From: Spongiactinospora sp. TRM90649
Lineage (GTDB): Bacteria > Actinomycetota > Actinomycetes > Streptosporangiales > Streptosporangiaceae
Length of the DNA: 32,477 bases
Assembly: GCF_029382225.1 (NCBI RefSeq)
Contig: NZ_JARLTC010000058.1
Location: 1-32,477 of the forward strand
Reading direction: 5' to 3'
In this document: positions 7,621 to 14,991 of the stretch, piece after piece
Position numbering within the stretch: the stretch's first letter is position 1
Layout: the number at the start of each line of letters is the position of its first letter
Made by a program: the position numbers and the translations under genes
Notes under the pieces: generated by a model
Told to the model about the DNA's origin: nothing
Databases searched by the model: none
The model's input: only the letters and a program-made list of their open reading frames with translations

Positions 7621-9393
7621 CTACTTGCTAAGAATCACCCGTTTGTCGGATCGTCCGGGGTAGGTCACGATCAGATGCTCGATGGGGTGCTCGCCGTCGT
7701 CCCTGACGTAGAGCCGCACGCGGTAGCGGCCGGGGCCGGCGGCGGCCAGGTTGGGCAGTTCGGTGGCGGACGGCCCGCCGAGTTCGCCCGACTGGGGGAC
7801 GGCCAGCCGCCCGCTCCTGCTCCGCACGCCGACCTCGGAGACCAGGGCCCACCCCTTGGCGCGCAGCGGCGGGGCGGAGCGGAACGCCTTGGCGGTGACG
7901 CAGAGCGGCTCGTTCTCGATCCAGGTTTCCACGACCGCGCCGGTCTCGGTCACCTCCATGAACCCGTCCTTCCGATCCCTGGTGTCGGATTCGCCGGTGT
8001 CCTCCACGTCGGTCTTGTCGTCGTAGATGTAGTAGCCGCCGCCCTCGCCGAGGAAGTAGGCGACCGTCCCCTGCCGGTGGGCGCGCACGCGGGGCCAGGG
8101 GTCGGCGCAGCGCGCGTTCTCCTCGGCGATGAAGTCGCGCGTGTCCTGTCTGACCTGGGCGCTGCCGCGCAACAGGCCGGGCTGCTCGGCGCCGATGATC
8201 TCCGGGCACAGGAACACCAACCGGCTCGCGTCGTAGGCCCTGGACCTCCTGCCCCCGCCGGGCGCCGGGGGCAGGGCTTGCTCCGCTTCCACATCGCGGG
8301 CGGCGCACAGCGCTCTGCCGTACGCGAGGATCCGCTGGTCGGGCACCTCGTCCGGGAACGACGGATCCATGCCGTCCATGGTGGACCTGGCATGACATAG
8401 GAAGGCGCGCTCACGGTCCTCCGGGCGCGTGTCGCCGTAGGGGCGGTGCTCGGCCGTCCAGGCGAAGCACCCGTCGTCCATGCCGGTGTAGGTGAACCGG
8501 GGCGTCTCCTCGGCCTGGACCGCGAACAGGGCCGGAATGAGCACCCACACCGCTTTGAGCGTTCGCGGGAGACCCGCCCGGGGCGTCACCGCGCCACGCG
8601 GGTGGGCCAGTTCGTGGGCGCTGCGCGCGAGCCAGACCGCGGTGAGCAGGTCGAGTGCCTCGATGATCACGACCCAGGAGGAGAAACGAGAGGGGCCGAT
8701 CATCCAGCCGGGGTCGGAGTAGGCGTCGGGGAGAAGTCGCAGCAGGGGCGGGGCGACGAGGGCCAGCCAGCCGATCCACACCGTTCCCGCGCTCCACCGC
8801 CCGTCGGCCCGCTGCGCCCAGAGGATCAACGCCGTCCAGACCAGAGTGGCGACGCCGAGCAGCAGCCTGAGATCGATGTCGAGCTCGAAGCCGGTGAACT
8901 CGTCCACCAGCCACAGGAGGGGCGTGGCGGTGTAGAGCACGCCGAACACCAGCGTGATCGCCCGGAGCGGACGGGGCGCCCGGTCGAGGACTCTGGCGAA
9001 GAGGCCGACCAAGGCGCCCCAGGTCAGCAGGGCGAGAAGCGGCTCCGCCGGGTCGTAGAGGTCATCGGCCACTTCGAGCAGGATCAGCTCGCCGACGACG
9101 GCGAAATAGAGCACCCGGCGTAACCAGACGACGGCCTTCTCCGGCCTCCCGGCGGGCTCGGCGACGACGAGGGGGCCGTGGAAGATCTGCCAGAACATCC
9201 AGGCCATGAGCACCACGGCCGCCGCGAACAGCAGGGGAGAAGTGAACCCCTCATCGGACTCGGCCCAGGCGATCTTCGCCCAGTCGGGCCAGTAACGCCC
9301 CCGGCGCAGTTCCAGCGCCGAGGCCACCGCGACGAAGACCAGATAGAGGCCGACGATGACGGCGGCGGCCCGCCCGAACCTGTACCGGCGCAC
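7621..9393 (-). CDS. Large hypothetical membrane protein with soluble C-terminal half
   Basis: About 590 residues if it starts at GTG 9393, preceded by GGGATG; the frame stays open to 9492, but the extra residues look non-coding. The N-terminal half has roughly seven or eight hydrophobic helices with acidic loops (first helix AAAVIVGLYLVFVAVASAL). After the last helix comes a Cys-containing soluble part: an FAWTAEHRPYGD segment, VPDQRILAYGRALCAARD (similar in style to small actinobacterial secreted domains around a conserved D-x-x-I-L-A-Y-G-x-x-x-C), an EDTGESDTRDRKD loop and a beta-rich end (RYRVRLYVRDDGEHP). I do not recognise a named family. It may be an envelope sensor, but no catalytic motif is visible. 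It stands alone, with noncoding flanks of about 70 bp. Confidence 0.7.
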   Translation of the reverse strand: MRRYRFGRAAAVIVGLYLVFVAVASALELRRGRYWPDWAKIAWAESDEGFTSPLLFAAAVVLMAWMFWQIFHGPLVVAEPAGRPEKAVVWLRRVLYFAVVGELILLEVADDLYDPAEPLLALLTWGALVGLFARVLDRAPRPLRAITLVFGVLYTATPLLWLVDEFTGFELDIDLRLLLGVATLVWTALILWAQRADGRWSAGTVWIGWLALVAPPLLRLLPDAYSDPGWMIGPSRFSSWVVIIEALDLLTAVWLARSAHELAHPRGAVTPRAGLPRTLKAVWVLIPALFAVQAEETPRFTYTGMDDGCFAWTAEHRPYGDTRPEDRERAFLCHARSTMDGMDPSFPDEVPDQRILAYGRALCAARDVEAEQALPPAPGGGRRSRAYDASRLVFLCPEIIGAEQPGLLRGSAQVRQDTRDFIAEENARCADPWPRVRAHRQGTVAYFLGEGGGYYIYDDKTDVEDTGESDTRDRKDGFMEVTETGAVVETWIENEPLCVTAKAFRSAPPLRAKGWALVSEVGVRSRSGRLAVPQSGELGGPSATELPNLAAAGPGRYRVRLYVRDDGEHPIEHLIVTYPGRSDKRVILSK

Positions 9394-9462
9394 GGCGCAT
9401 CCCAATTCTCTTGTGAAGAAGCCCGGATCATCGCGAAATCCGGATGATCGTAGCGCCGTTCG

Positions 9463-9505
9463 GGGCGGGTCCGCCGCCTTTCCCGCCCTCACGTTCGGAT
9501 GCCGT
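9463..9505. repeat. Hairpin plus 34-bp direct repeat, copy 1
   Basis: GGGCGGG (9463-9469) pairs with CCCGCCC (9482-9488) around a 12-base loop. The 34 bases 9472-9505 match 31 of 34 bases at 11050-11083 in the same orientation. It lies just past the SDR stop codon and probably acts as that gene's terminator; the last base of the repeat falls in the stop codon. See the copy at 11037-11083. Confidence 0.7.
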
Positions 9506-10377
9506 TACGTGCCCTGCCGGGGCAGGTACGGCCGGAGGTTCGCCGCGGCGATCCGGTCGAGGACCCGATCGGGAAGGAAGCGCGCCAGGCGGGTCAGCAG
9601 GGCCGCGTCGCGGCCGACGGTGTAGCGCGTGCGCGGTCGCCGCACGGTGGCGGCGTCGGCGATGACGGCCCCGGCCCTGGCCGACGGCAGGCCGTTCCGG
9701 GTGAACGCCAGCGAGTGGGCGACCACGGCCTCGATGAGCCCGCCGTACCGCCGTCGCTGTTCGGGGTTCATCATCGCGGCGAGATCGTTGGCGGTGGCCG
9801 CGCCGCGACCGGCCATCTCGGACCTCACCGCGCCGGGCTCGACGACGACGACCTGGACTCCATGTGGGGCGAGTTCACGGCGGAGCGAGTCGCTGACCGC
9901 CTCAAGGGCGAACTTCGCGCCCGCGTACGCGCCGTACGTGGCCATCGCGATCTTCCCGCCCACCGAGCTGATGTTCACGATCCTGCCGTGGCTCCGGTGG
10001 AGGAACGGCAGCAGCGCCTGCGTGATGGCGATGTGCCCGAACAGGTTGACGTCGAACAGCCGCCGCCACTCGTCCAGGGGGAGGACCTCGGCCGGCGCGT
10101 TGACCGAGATGGCCGCGTTGTTGACGAGGGCGCGGAGCGGGCGGTGGCGCGGGTCGGAGGCGATGCGGTCGGCGAGGGCCCGCACGTGCTCGGGCCGCGT
10201 GAGGTCGAGGATCACCGGTTCGACGCCGTCGCCCCGGATCGCGTCTCCGTCGCGTTCGCGCCGGACTCCGGCGAGGACGTGGAAGCCGCGAGCGGCCAGC
10301 TCGCGAGCCGTCGCGGCGCCGATGCCCGTTGAAGCGCCGGAGACGACCATGATCTCATTTCCATGTGACGCTGTCAT
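9505..10377 (-). CDS. Short-chain dehydrogenase/reductase (classical SDR)
   Basis: 290 residues from ATG 10377. The Rossmann cofactor loop is GASTGIG (14-20); NNAA is at 86-89, the catalytic Ser in NISSVGG (about 137-138), and the Y-x-x-x-K pair is Tyr151/Lys155 in YGAYAGAKFALE. The Arg-rich end of strand 2 (VRRERD) suggests NADP preference. The substrate is unknown; the long C-terminal tail resembles the reductases commonly annotated as oxidoreductases of unknown specificity. The gene is divergent from a TetR regulator 23 bp away, and its start codon lies inside a palindromic repeat that recurs at the TetR start, so repression by that TetR protein is likely. No Shine-Dalgarno is visible; the minus-strand TTGACA at 10413-10408 sits 31-36 bases upstream of the start codon, which fits a leaderless message. 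Confidence 0.9.
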   Translation of the reverse strand: MTASHGNEIMVVSGASTGIGAATARELAARGFHVLAGVRRERDGDAIRGDGVEPVILDLTRPEHVRALADRIASDPRHRPLRALVNNAAISVNAPAEVLPLDEWRRLFDVNLFGHIAITQALLPFLHRSHGRIVNISSVGGKIAMATYGAYAGAKFALEAVSDSLRRELAPHGVQVVVVEPGAVRSEMAGRGAATANDLAAMMNPEQRRRYGGLIEAVVAHSLAFTRNGLPSARAGAVIADAATVRRPRTRYTVGRDAALLTRLARFLPDRVLDRIAAANLRPYLPRQGT

Positions 10378-10380
10378 ATG
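10362..10380. promoter_or_regulatory. TetR operator-like palindrome overlapping the SDR start codon
   Basis: CATGTGACGCTGTCATATG is a 19-bp inverted repeat with one mismatch between arms and a 3-base centre. Its core TGACGCTGTCA recurs at 10402-10412. It covers the SDR start codon (10375-10377, minus strand), so bound repressor could block both transcription and a leaderless start. Confidence 0.65.
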
Positions 10381-10397
10381 AATTACCTTGGGGCACT

Positions 10398-10412
10398 CAT
10401 ATGACGCTGTCA
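10398..10412. promoter_or_regulatory. Second operator-like site overlapping the TetR start codon
   Basis: CATATGACGCTGTCA repeats the core of the 10362-10380 palindrome 36 bp away in direct orientation and contains the TetR start codon at 10401. Two sites over two divergent start codons suggest symmetrical repression of both genes. It is less symmetrical than the first site. Confidence 0.55.
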
Positions 10413-11021
10413 ACTAGAATCGGCGACGTGGTGACGCGAGCCGAGACCGCTGCGGCGACCCGGGACGCCCTGGTGCGCGCCGCGTCCGACCTGCTCGACG
10501 AAGGGGGGCCCGACGCGGTGACCCTCCGCGCGGTGGGGGCCCGTGCCGGGGTCTCGCGCGGCGCGCCCTACGGGCACTTCGAGCACAAGGCGCGTCTGCT
10601 GACCGAGCTGGCCGTCAACGCCTGGAACGCGGTGGCGGACGAGGTGGAACGACTGCGGGCCGACCCGGGCATGACCCCGGGCGCACGGCTTGAGCGGGCC
10701 CTGCTGACGCTCATCGAGGTCGGACGGCGGCAGCCGCACCGGTACGCGCTGATGTTCAGCACTCCGGCGGACGACCCGGACGCCGCCGGGGCCGCGAGCC
10801 GCCTGGAAGGTCGGTTCCTCGACATCGTCGCCGACGTGGTCGGCGAATCCGACGCCCGCCGGTACGGCGCTCTGCTGATGTCGAGCGCGCACGGGATCGC
10901 GGGACTGGAGCTCAGCGGCCACCTGGCGAAGGAGAAATGGCAGGTCGGCGGGGAGCAACTGGTCCGCATGCTGATCGACGCGATCCGATCCGGCCTCGGG
11001 GACGCCGAGGCGCGCGGCTGA
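10401..11021 (+). CDS. TetR/AcrR family transcriptional regulator
   Basis: 206 residues from ATG 10401. The N-terminal helix-turn-helix spans about residues 18-68, with VTLRAVGARAGVSRGAPYGH and FEHKARLL, the usual TetR pattern with a Y-x-H/F-F motif after the recognition helix. The remainder is an all-helical ligand/dimer domain ending HLAKEKWQVGGEQLVRML. GTG codons at 10428 and 10431 are alternative starts, but the ATG lies inside the duplicated operator and fits a leaderless or short-leader message. It probably regulates itself and the divergent SDR gene. The ligand is unknown. A strong hairpin follows at 11037-11070. Confidence 0.9.
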   Translation: MTLSTRIGDVVTRAETAAATRDALVRAASDLLDEGGPDAVTLRAVGARAGVSRGAPYGHFEHKARLLTELAVNAWNAVADEVERLRADPGMTPGARLERALLTLIEVGRRQPHRYALMFSTPADDPDAAGAASRLEGRFLDIVADVVGESDARRYGALLMSSAHGIAGLELSGHLAKEKWQVGGEQLVRMLIDAIRSGLGDAEARG

Positions 11022-11036
11022 GGATGGGGGAGCGTT

Positions 11037-11083
11037 GTGCGGGCGGGGTCGCCGCCTTTCCCGCCCGCACGTTCGTACGCCGT
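11037..11083. terminator. Strong hairpin between convergent TetR and TauD genes, containing direct-repeat copy 2
   Basis: GTGCGGGCGGG (11037-11047) and CCCGCCCGCAC (11060-11070) form a perfect 11-bp stem with a 12-base loop, suited to bidirectional termination between the two convergent genes. Bases 11050-11083 repeat 9472-9505 with three mismatches in the same orientation. No T-tract is present, as is usual for actinomycete terminators. Confidence 0.75.
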
Positions 11084-11088
11084 GGCCG

Positions 11089-12045
11089 TCAGGCCACGAC
11101 GTGCGCCTCGGCGGTGAACTCGCGCCCGGCCACGATCTCGGACACGAACCCGTCCGGGCCGACCGGACGGTCACCGATGAGCGTCACCCGGTGCAGGGTG
11201 CGCTGCACGTCGAGATGGTCGAGGTCGGTCGGGGCCAGGTGGGCGGTGGCGCGGTTGTCCCAGAAGGCGACGCTCCCGGGCGCCCACCGGAACCGGACGG
11301 TGTACTCGGGCCGGGTGATCTGCTCGTACAGCAGTTCCAGGATGCGGCGGCTCTCCAACGCCGACACCCCGACGATCCGGTCCGTGAAGCCGGGGTTGAC
11401 GAACAGCGCCCGCTCCCCGGTCTCGGGGTGGACGCGCACCACCGGGTGCACCGAGACCAGCAGGTTGTCGTTGATCCGCTTCTGTAGTTTGCCCTCCTCC
11501 GCCGGCTTGTAGCCCGCCAGGAAGCGGTGTTCGGCGCGCAGGCCGTCCACGAGGCGGCGCAGCGGCTCGGAGAGCCCCTCATAGGCGGCCACCAGGTTGG
11601 TCCACTGGGTGTCCCCGCCGAACTCCGGGACGGTCTCGGCGCGCAGGATGGAGGCCGCGGGAGGGTTGACGGCGGCGGTGACGTCGGTGTGCCAGCCGGA
11701 GTAGTAGGAGTAGCGGCGCTCCCGGTACTGCTCGCGGTAGCCCACGCCGTAGCGCTGCTCGTAGCGCCGTGGGTCGATGGTGAGGATCTGCGGGTGGTCC
11801 TCCGGCGGGGCGTCCTCGTGCGGGTGGGCGTGGGTCGGCTCGCCGAACTGCCGGGCGAAGTCGATCTGTGAGCCGTGGTCGAGCGTCTGGCCCCTGAAGA
11901 AGACGACCTTGTTGGCGAGCAGGGCTCTGCGGATCTCATCGACCGTGGACGGGTCGAGCGGACGGCTGAGATCGACCCCCTTGATCTCCGCGCCGATGTG
12001 CCCGGCGACGCGCCGGATGTCGAGGGTGCTGGTGGCAACTGGCAT
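11089..12045 (-). CDS. TauD/TfdA family Fe(II)/2-oxoglutarate dioxygenase
   Basis: 318 residues from ATG 12045, with GGAG six bases upstream. The frame is open further upstream to 12372, but those residues are not coding-like. The facial triad is readable: His119 and Asp121 in GWHTDVTAAVNPP, and His269 in WDNRATAHLAP; Arg286 in HRVTLIGDRP is the likely 2-oxoglutarate anchor. The N-terminal GHIGAEIKGVDLSRPL and VVFFRGQTL are typical of taurine/alpha-ketoglutarate dioxygenases. The substrate (taurine, alkylsulfate, phenoxyacid or other) cannot be read. There are no sulfonate transporter genes nearby, so a taurine role is not supported by context. The gene lies 62 bp downstream of the RsbW-like ATPase gene on the same strand, but the AT-rich spacer (near 12095-12125) may hold its own promoter. 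Confidence 0.92.
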   Translation of the reverse strand: MPVATSTLDIRRVAGHIGAEIKGVDLSRPLDPSTVDEIRRALLANKVVFFRGQTLDHGSQIDFARQFGEPTHAHPHEDAPPEDHPQILTIDPRRYEQRYGVGYREQYRERRYSYYSGWHTDVTAAVNPPAASILRAETVPEFGGDTQWTNLVAAYEGLSEPLRRLVDGLRAEHRFLAGYKPAEEGKLQKRINDNLLVSVHPVVRVHPETGERALFVNPGFTDRIVGVSALESRRILELLYEQITRPEYTVRFRWAPGSVAFWDNRATAHLAPTDLDHLDVQRTLHRVTLIGDRPVGPDGFVSEIVAGREFTAEAHVVA

Positions 12046-12107
12046 TCGGCTCTCCGTGGGTGTGCGGGGTAAGGCCACTTCGATGGTGCGCGGCGTTCCC
12101 GGTAAAA

Positions 12108-12626
12108 TCAATAGGAAATACAGGGAATAGTGAGCGTCGGCGGGAACATCAGCCGGGCCCCCGACCGGCTGGGCAGCGCGAACGCCACGGCCTTGCCCGG
12201 CGCCCCCGTGCCGGACAGCGCCGTCGTGTACGCCCGGCAGTACCCCTCGGACAGCCCATGCACCAGCGCCAGCCCCCGGCCGTGCTCGGCGAGCGAGCCG
12301 CGCCCGTGACCCGTGCCCGCCAGGGCCAGCGCCGCCTCCACCCGGCCGGACGCGGGCTCGCCGTCCACGCACTCACACCAGGCCGGGATCCCCGCGACGG
12401 TGAACACCCGCACCTCGTACGGCGGGCGGGCATGCCGTACGGCGTTGGCCGCCAGCTCGGCCACGGCCACCTCGGCGTCGAAGATCGCGTCCTCGCCGAG
12501 CCCTTCCGTTTCGAGCGCCGCGCGCACCACGCGCCGGGCCTCGCGCACCGCCGTACCGGCCAGTAGCGCCTGGACGATCACGTCGATGGGCCCGCGCGGA
12601 CGGCCGGGCGTCGGGGGGTTCGGCAT
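12108..12626 (-). CDS. RsbW/SpoIIAB-like ATP-binding (anti-sigma type) protein
   Basis: 172 residues from ATG 12626, with AAGGAG nine bases upstream. The GHKL fold is indicated by the N box AEVAVAELAANAVRHA (51-66, Glu57 and Asn61) and the G box EHGRGLALVHGLSEG (114-128). In actinomycetes these short HATPase_c_2 proteins commonly sit beside XRE regulators and small acidic proteins, as in the WhiJ/AbaA-type loci, and are often annotated as anti-sigma kinases, though most lack a proven sigma partner. It is divergent from the XRE-TPR regulator with a 203-bp spacer, which supports a functional pair. The target is unknown. Confidence 0.85.
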   Translation of the reverse strand: MPNPPTPGRPRGPIDVIVQALLAGTAVREARRVVRAALETEGLGEDAIFDAEVAVAELAANAVRHARPPYEVRVFTVAGIPAWCECVDGEPASGRVEAALALAGTGHGRGSLAEHGRGLALVHGLSEGYCRAYTTALSGTGAPGKAVAFALPSRSGARLMFPPTLTIPCISY

Positions 12627-12829
12627 GGGCGGCTGCTCCTTCACTCGTCGATGTGAGGAGCAGGAAACGGCACGCCGGATCGGGTCCGGCAGTTTCCGGC
12701 CGCGCCGTTGGCCGCGCGGAACGAGTGACACGGCGGCGGTGGTCGTTTCCCTGCCGTTTCCCGCGACGGGCGATCGCGCCTCAAGTCGGCCGGACACAAT
12801 GAGTAGTCGATTGGATACAAGGAGGCATC

Positions 12830-14206
12830 ATGGACGGCGGCGCCGGGATCCCGCGTGGGCGGCCCGAGCTGGCGCGGGCGCGCAAACGGCTCGGCATGAA
12901 TCAGGACGACGCCGCCGAGGCGCTGCTCGTGGCCACCACCACGGTCAGCCGCTGGGAGCGCGGCAGGCAGGACATCCGCCCTGTGTACCGGGCGCGGATC
13001 GCCGCCGTCTTCGGGGTGACGGGGGAGGAGGTCGAGCGATGGGTGGAGGGGGGCGAGCCCGTCGAAACAGAGGTCTTCCCTTTGACGGACTTCAGTGACA
13101 TGTCCATGGAATCTACGGTGAAAGTGGCCGAGAAGATCTGGAGGGCTGAAGTGGACCTCGAAAGGCGCCACCTTCTAGCGGCTCTGCCCTTCGTGCCGGC
13201 GGCGGTAGACGGCTGGCTGTCGGCCTGGAGCTACGGCCCGTCCGGCAGTGCGGCCTCGCAGGCGGCAGGACGCGCCGTGGGCATGCCCGACGTCGATCGG
13301 CTGCACCAGATGTGGCGAACGCTCAGCCGACTCGACCACCAGTACGGCAGCGCCATCGCCCGGCCCGCCGTGGTCGACTACCTGAACACCACCGTCGCCC
13401 CCATGCTGCGCGGCACCTACAACGAACGGGTCGGCGCGGCCCTCCTGCCCGCGGCGGCGGAGATCGTCTCACTCGTCGGCTGGACGGCCTTCGACCAGGG
13501 CAACCACGGTCAGGCCCAGCACTACTACGGCCAGGCGCTCAAACTGGCCAAGGTCGCCGACAACCCGCTGTTCGGCGCGCACGTGCTGACGAACATGAGC
13601 CTTCAGGCCATCTACACCGGGGAGCACAAACAGGCGGCACTGCTGGCCCGCGCCGCCGTGGACAGCGCCCGGCGAGGGGAGGCCCCGCCGCGTTTCATGG
13701 CGCTGCTGCTGGTGCGCGAGGCGTGGACGCGGGCACTGATCACCCGCCCAGGTCAGACCGGCGACGGCCACAGTGCCAAGGAGGTCGAAAAGCTGATCGG
13801 CGAGGGCGAGCGCGCCTTCGCTCAGGGGGCGAGCGACCGTGACCCCTACTGGAGCGTGCGATACGACGAGCACGAGCTGGGCGCGGAGACCGCCGTGAGC
13901 TGGCGGCTGCTCGGCCAGGCCGACCGGGCGGTCGAGAACGCGGAATCGGCGGCGCGCAGGTTCACGCTTCCCCGGCCCCGATCCGCGCAACTGACCTGGA
14001 TCAGCGCGGCCCACGCGTACCTGGGCAAGCGCGAACTGGAACAGGCTCTGGACACGGCCCGGCGGTCCCTCTCCGACACCGGCCTGGCCCCGTCGCCGCG
14101 TGTCGTCGAACGCCTCAAGCAGTTCGACAAAAGACTCAAGCCCTATGAGAAGACCATCAAGGTGGCGGAATTCCGCGCCCACGTCGCCCAGCGGCTCGCC
14201 GTCTGA
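12830..14206 (+). CDS. XRE-family HTH regulator with TPR domain
   Basis: 458 residues from ATG 12830; AAGGAGG ends four bases upstream. The N-terminal helix-turn-helix is at about 10-65 (RKRLGMNQDDAAEALLVATT, SRWERGRQD). The rest is a helical TPR-like array (about 190-440) with the NERVGAALLPAAAEIVSLVG, GWTAFDQGNHGQAQHYYGQA and NMSLQAIYTGEHKQAALLAR segments typical of large actinomycete regulators related in style to NsdA. This architecture parallels RRNPP regulators of Firmicutes, in which the TPR domain binds a peptide; here peptide binding is only a hypothesis. A 39-residue peptide gene follows after 98 bp, and an RsbW-like ATPase gene diverges upstream. Confidence 0.88.
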   Translation: MDGGAGIPRGRPELARARKRLGMNQDDAAEALLVATTTVSRWERGRQDIRPVYRARIAAVFGVTGEEVERWVEGGEPVETEVFPLTDFSDMSMESTVKVAEKIWRAEVDLERRHLLAALPFVPAAVDGWLSAWSYGPSGSAASQAAGRAVGMPDVDRLHQMWRTLSRLDHQYGSAIARPAVVDYLNTTVAPMLRGTYNERVGAALLPAAAEIVSLVGWTAFDQGNHGQAQHYYGQALKLAKVADNPLFGAHVLTNMSLQAIYTGEHKQAALLARAAVDSARRGEAPPRFMALLLVREAWTRALITRPGQTGDGHSAKEVEKLIGEGERAFAQGASDRDPYWSVRYDEHELGAETAVSWRLLGQADRAVENAESAARRFTLPRPRSAQLTWISAAHAYLGKRELEQALDTARRSLSDTGLAPSPRVVERLKQFDKRLKPYEKTIKVAEFRAHVAQRLAV

Positions 14207-14304
14207 ACCCCCTGGACAGCCGCTGATAAGGGCTTGCCGTCCGGCTGTGCGTAGCCATACCCTCACGCTTAGCAATCACTGGAGTGGAGGGAGAAACGAG
14301 GCAG

Positions 14305-14424
14305 ATGGGCAAGCACAGCGGGCCTCCCAAGGACAAGCCGTCCGATCCCGCGCCGCAGCCGGAGCCCGACGGCGCCGGTTCCGCCCCCGGCGGTGACGAC
14401 GAGGACGACGACGGCGCCCAGTAA
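14305..14424 (+). CDS. 39-residue acidic, proline-rich peptide gene downstream of the XRE-TPR regulator
   Basis: ATG 14305 to TAA 14422-14424. A purine-rich GGAGGGAG stretch (14286-14293) lies a little far upstream, with GAGG closer. The product starts MGKHSGPPKDKPSDPAPQ and ends with an Asp/Glu run before GAQ, so it is basic at the N-terminus and strongly acidic at the C-terminus, with no hydrophobic segment or signal peptide. Third positions are mostly G or C, as in real genes here. A hairpin with 7-bp arms (14216-14222 / 14242-14248) lies between the regulator stop and this gene. It could be an intracellular partner of the regulator, comparable in placement to DUF397-type small proteins, or a peptide signal; neither is shown. 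Confidence 0.6.
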   Translation: MGKHSGPPKDKPSDPAPQPEPDGAGSAPGGDDEDDDGAQ

Positions 14425-14542
14425 GGTCCGACCGGCACGACGCCTGCTACCACCGGGTCGCCCCCGGGCGGCCCGGTAGGCGGACGCCGGATGATCGCCG
14501 AACCACGACCACCGCCCGCGACCGGCCCGCACGACAGGCCCG

Positions 14543-14980
14543 TCACGATCGGCGCTGAGCGCCTCCGTCCCCATGGTCCACGGCCCAGCGGGGACCCTCA
14601 CCCGGAGGCAGCTCGACGAAGTCGGGCAGCTCGCGCAGGGCCGCCTCGGCGCCCCCTGGCGTGTAGGTGGCGATGATCCGCAGTGGCCGCCAGGTGGTGT
14701 TGAACGTGCTGTGCAGCACGCCGCGCGGGATCCAGACCGCGTCGCCGGCCTTGACCGGGAACTCCGGCTCGTCGCCGACGGTCTGGCGTCCCTCGCCCTC
14801 GATGATGTACAGGATCTCGTCGGACTCGGGGTGCAGATGCCGTTCGTGCCCCTTGCCGGGGTTGATGATGACCTCGCCGAGCGTGGACGACGCCCCGGCC
14901 ACGCTGCCGGGCGTCACATGCCACTTGATCGACCCCCAGCCGAAGACCATCGTCGGTACGGCGTGCGGCTCGCGGCGCAT
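14543..14980 (-). CDS. Cupin-domain protein
   Basis: 145 residues from ATG 14980, with GAAGGAG six bases upstream; a GTG at 14995 would place that ribosome site inside the gene. Cupin motif 1 is GKGHERHLHPESDEILYIIE followed by GEG (metal ligands His, His, Glu), and motif 2 is WIPRGVLHSTFNT (His). It is a single-domain cupin of the small metal-binding enzyme or sugar-isomerase-like class; the reaction is not predictable. It is the last gene of a three-gene operon; the upstream TIM-barrel gene's stop (14992) lies 11 bases before this start. The linkage suggests that it acts on the product of, or in the same pathway as, the Tm-1-like and TIM-barrel proteins. Confidence 0.88.
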   Translation of the reverse strand: MRREPHAVPTMVFGWGSIKWHVTPGSVAGASSTLGEVIINPGKGHERHLHPESDEILYIIEGEGRQTVGDEPEFPVKAGDAVWIPRGVLHSTFNTTWRPLRIIATYTPGGAEAALRELPDFVELPPGEGPRWAVDHGDGGAQRRS

Positions 14981-14991
14981 CACATGCTCCT

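Noticed and set aside
11089..12045. Taurine utilisation role for the dioxygenase
   Set aside because: The fold is TauD-like, but no sulfonate transporter or sulfur-starvation gene is nearby, so no substrate was assigned.
12046..12372. Upstream extension of the TauD-type gene
   Set aside because: Residues are Arg/Gly-rich shadow sequence overlapping the ATPase gene; ATG 12045 has a clear ribosome site and matches the family start.
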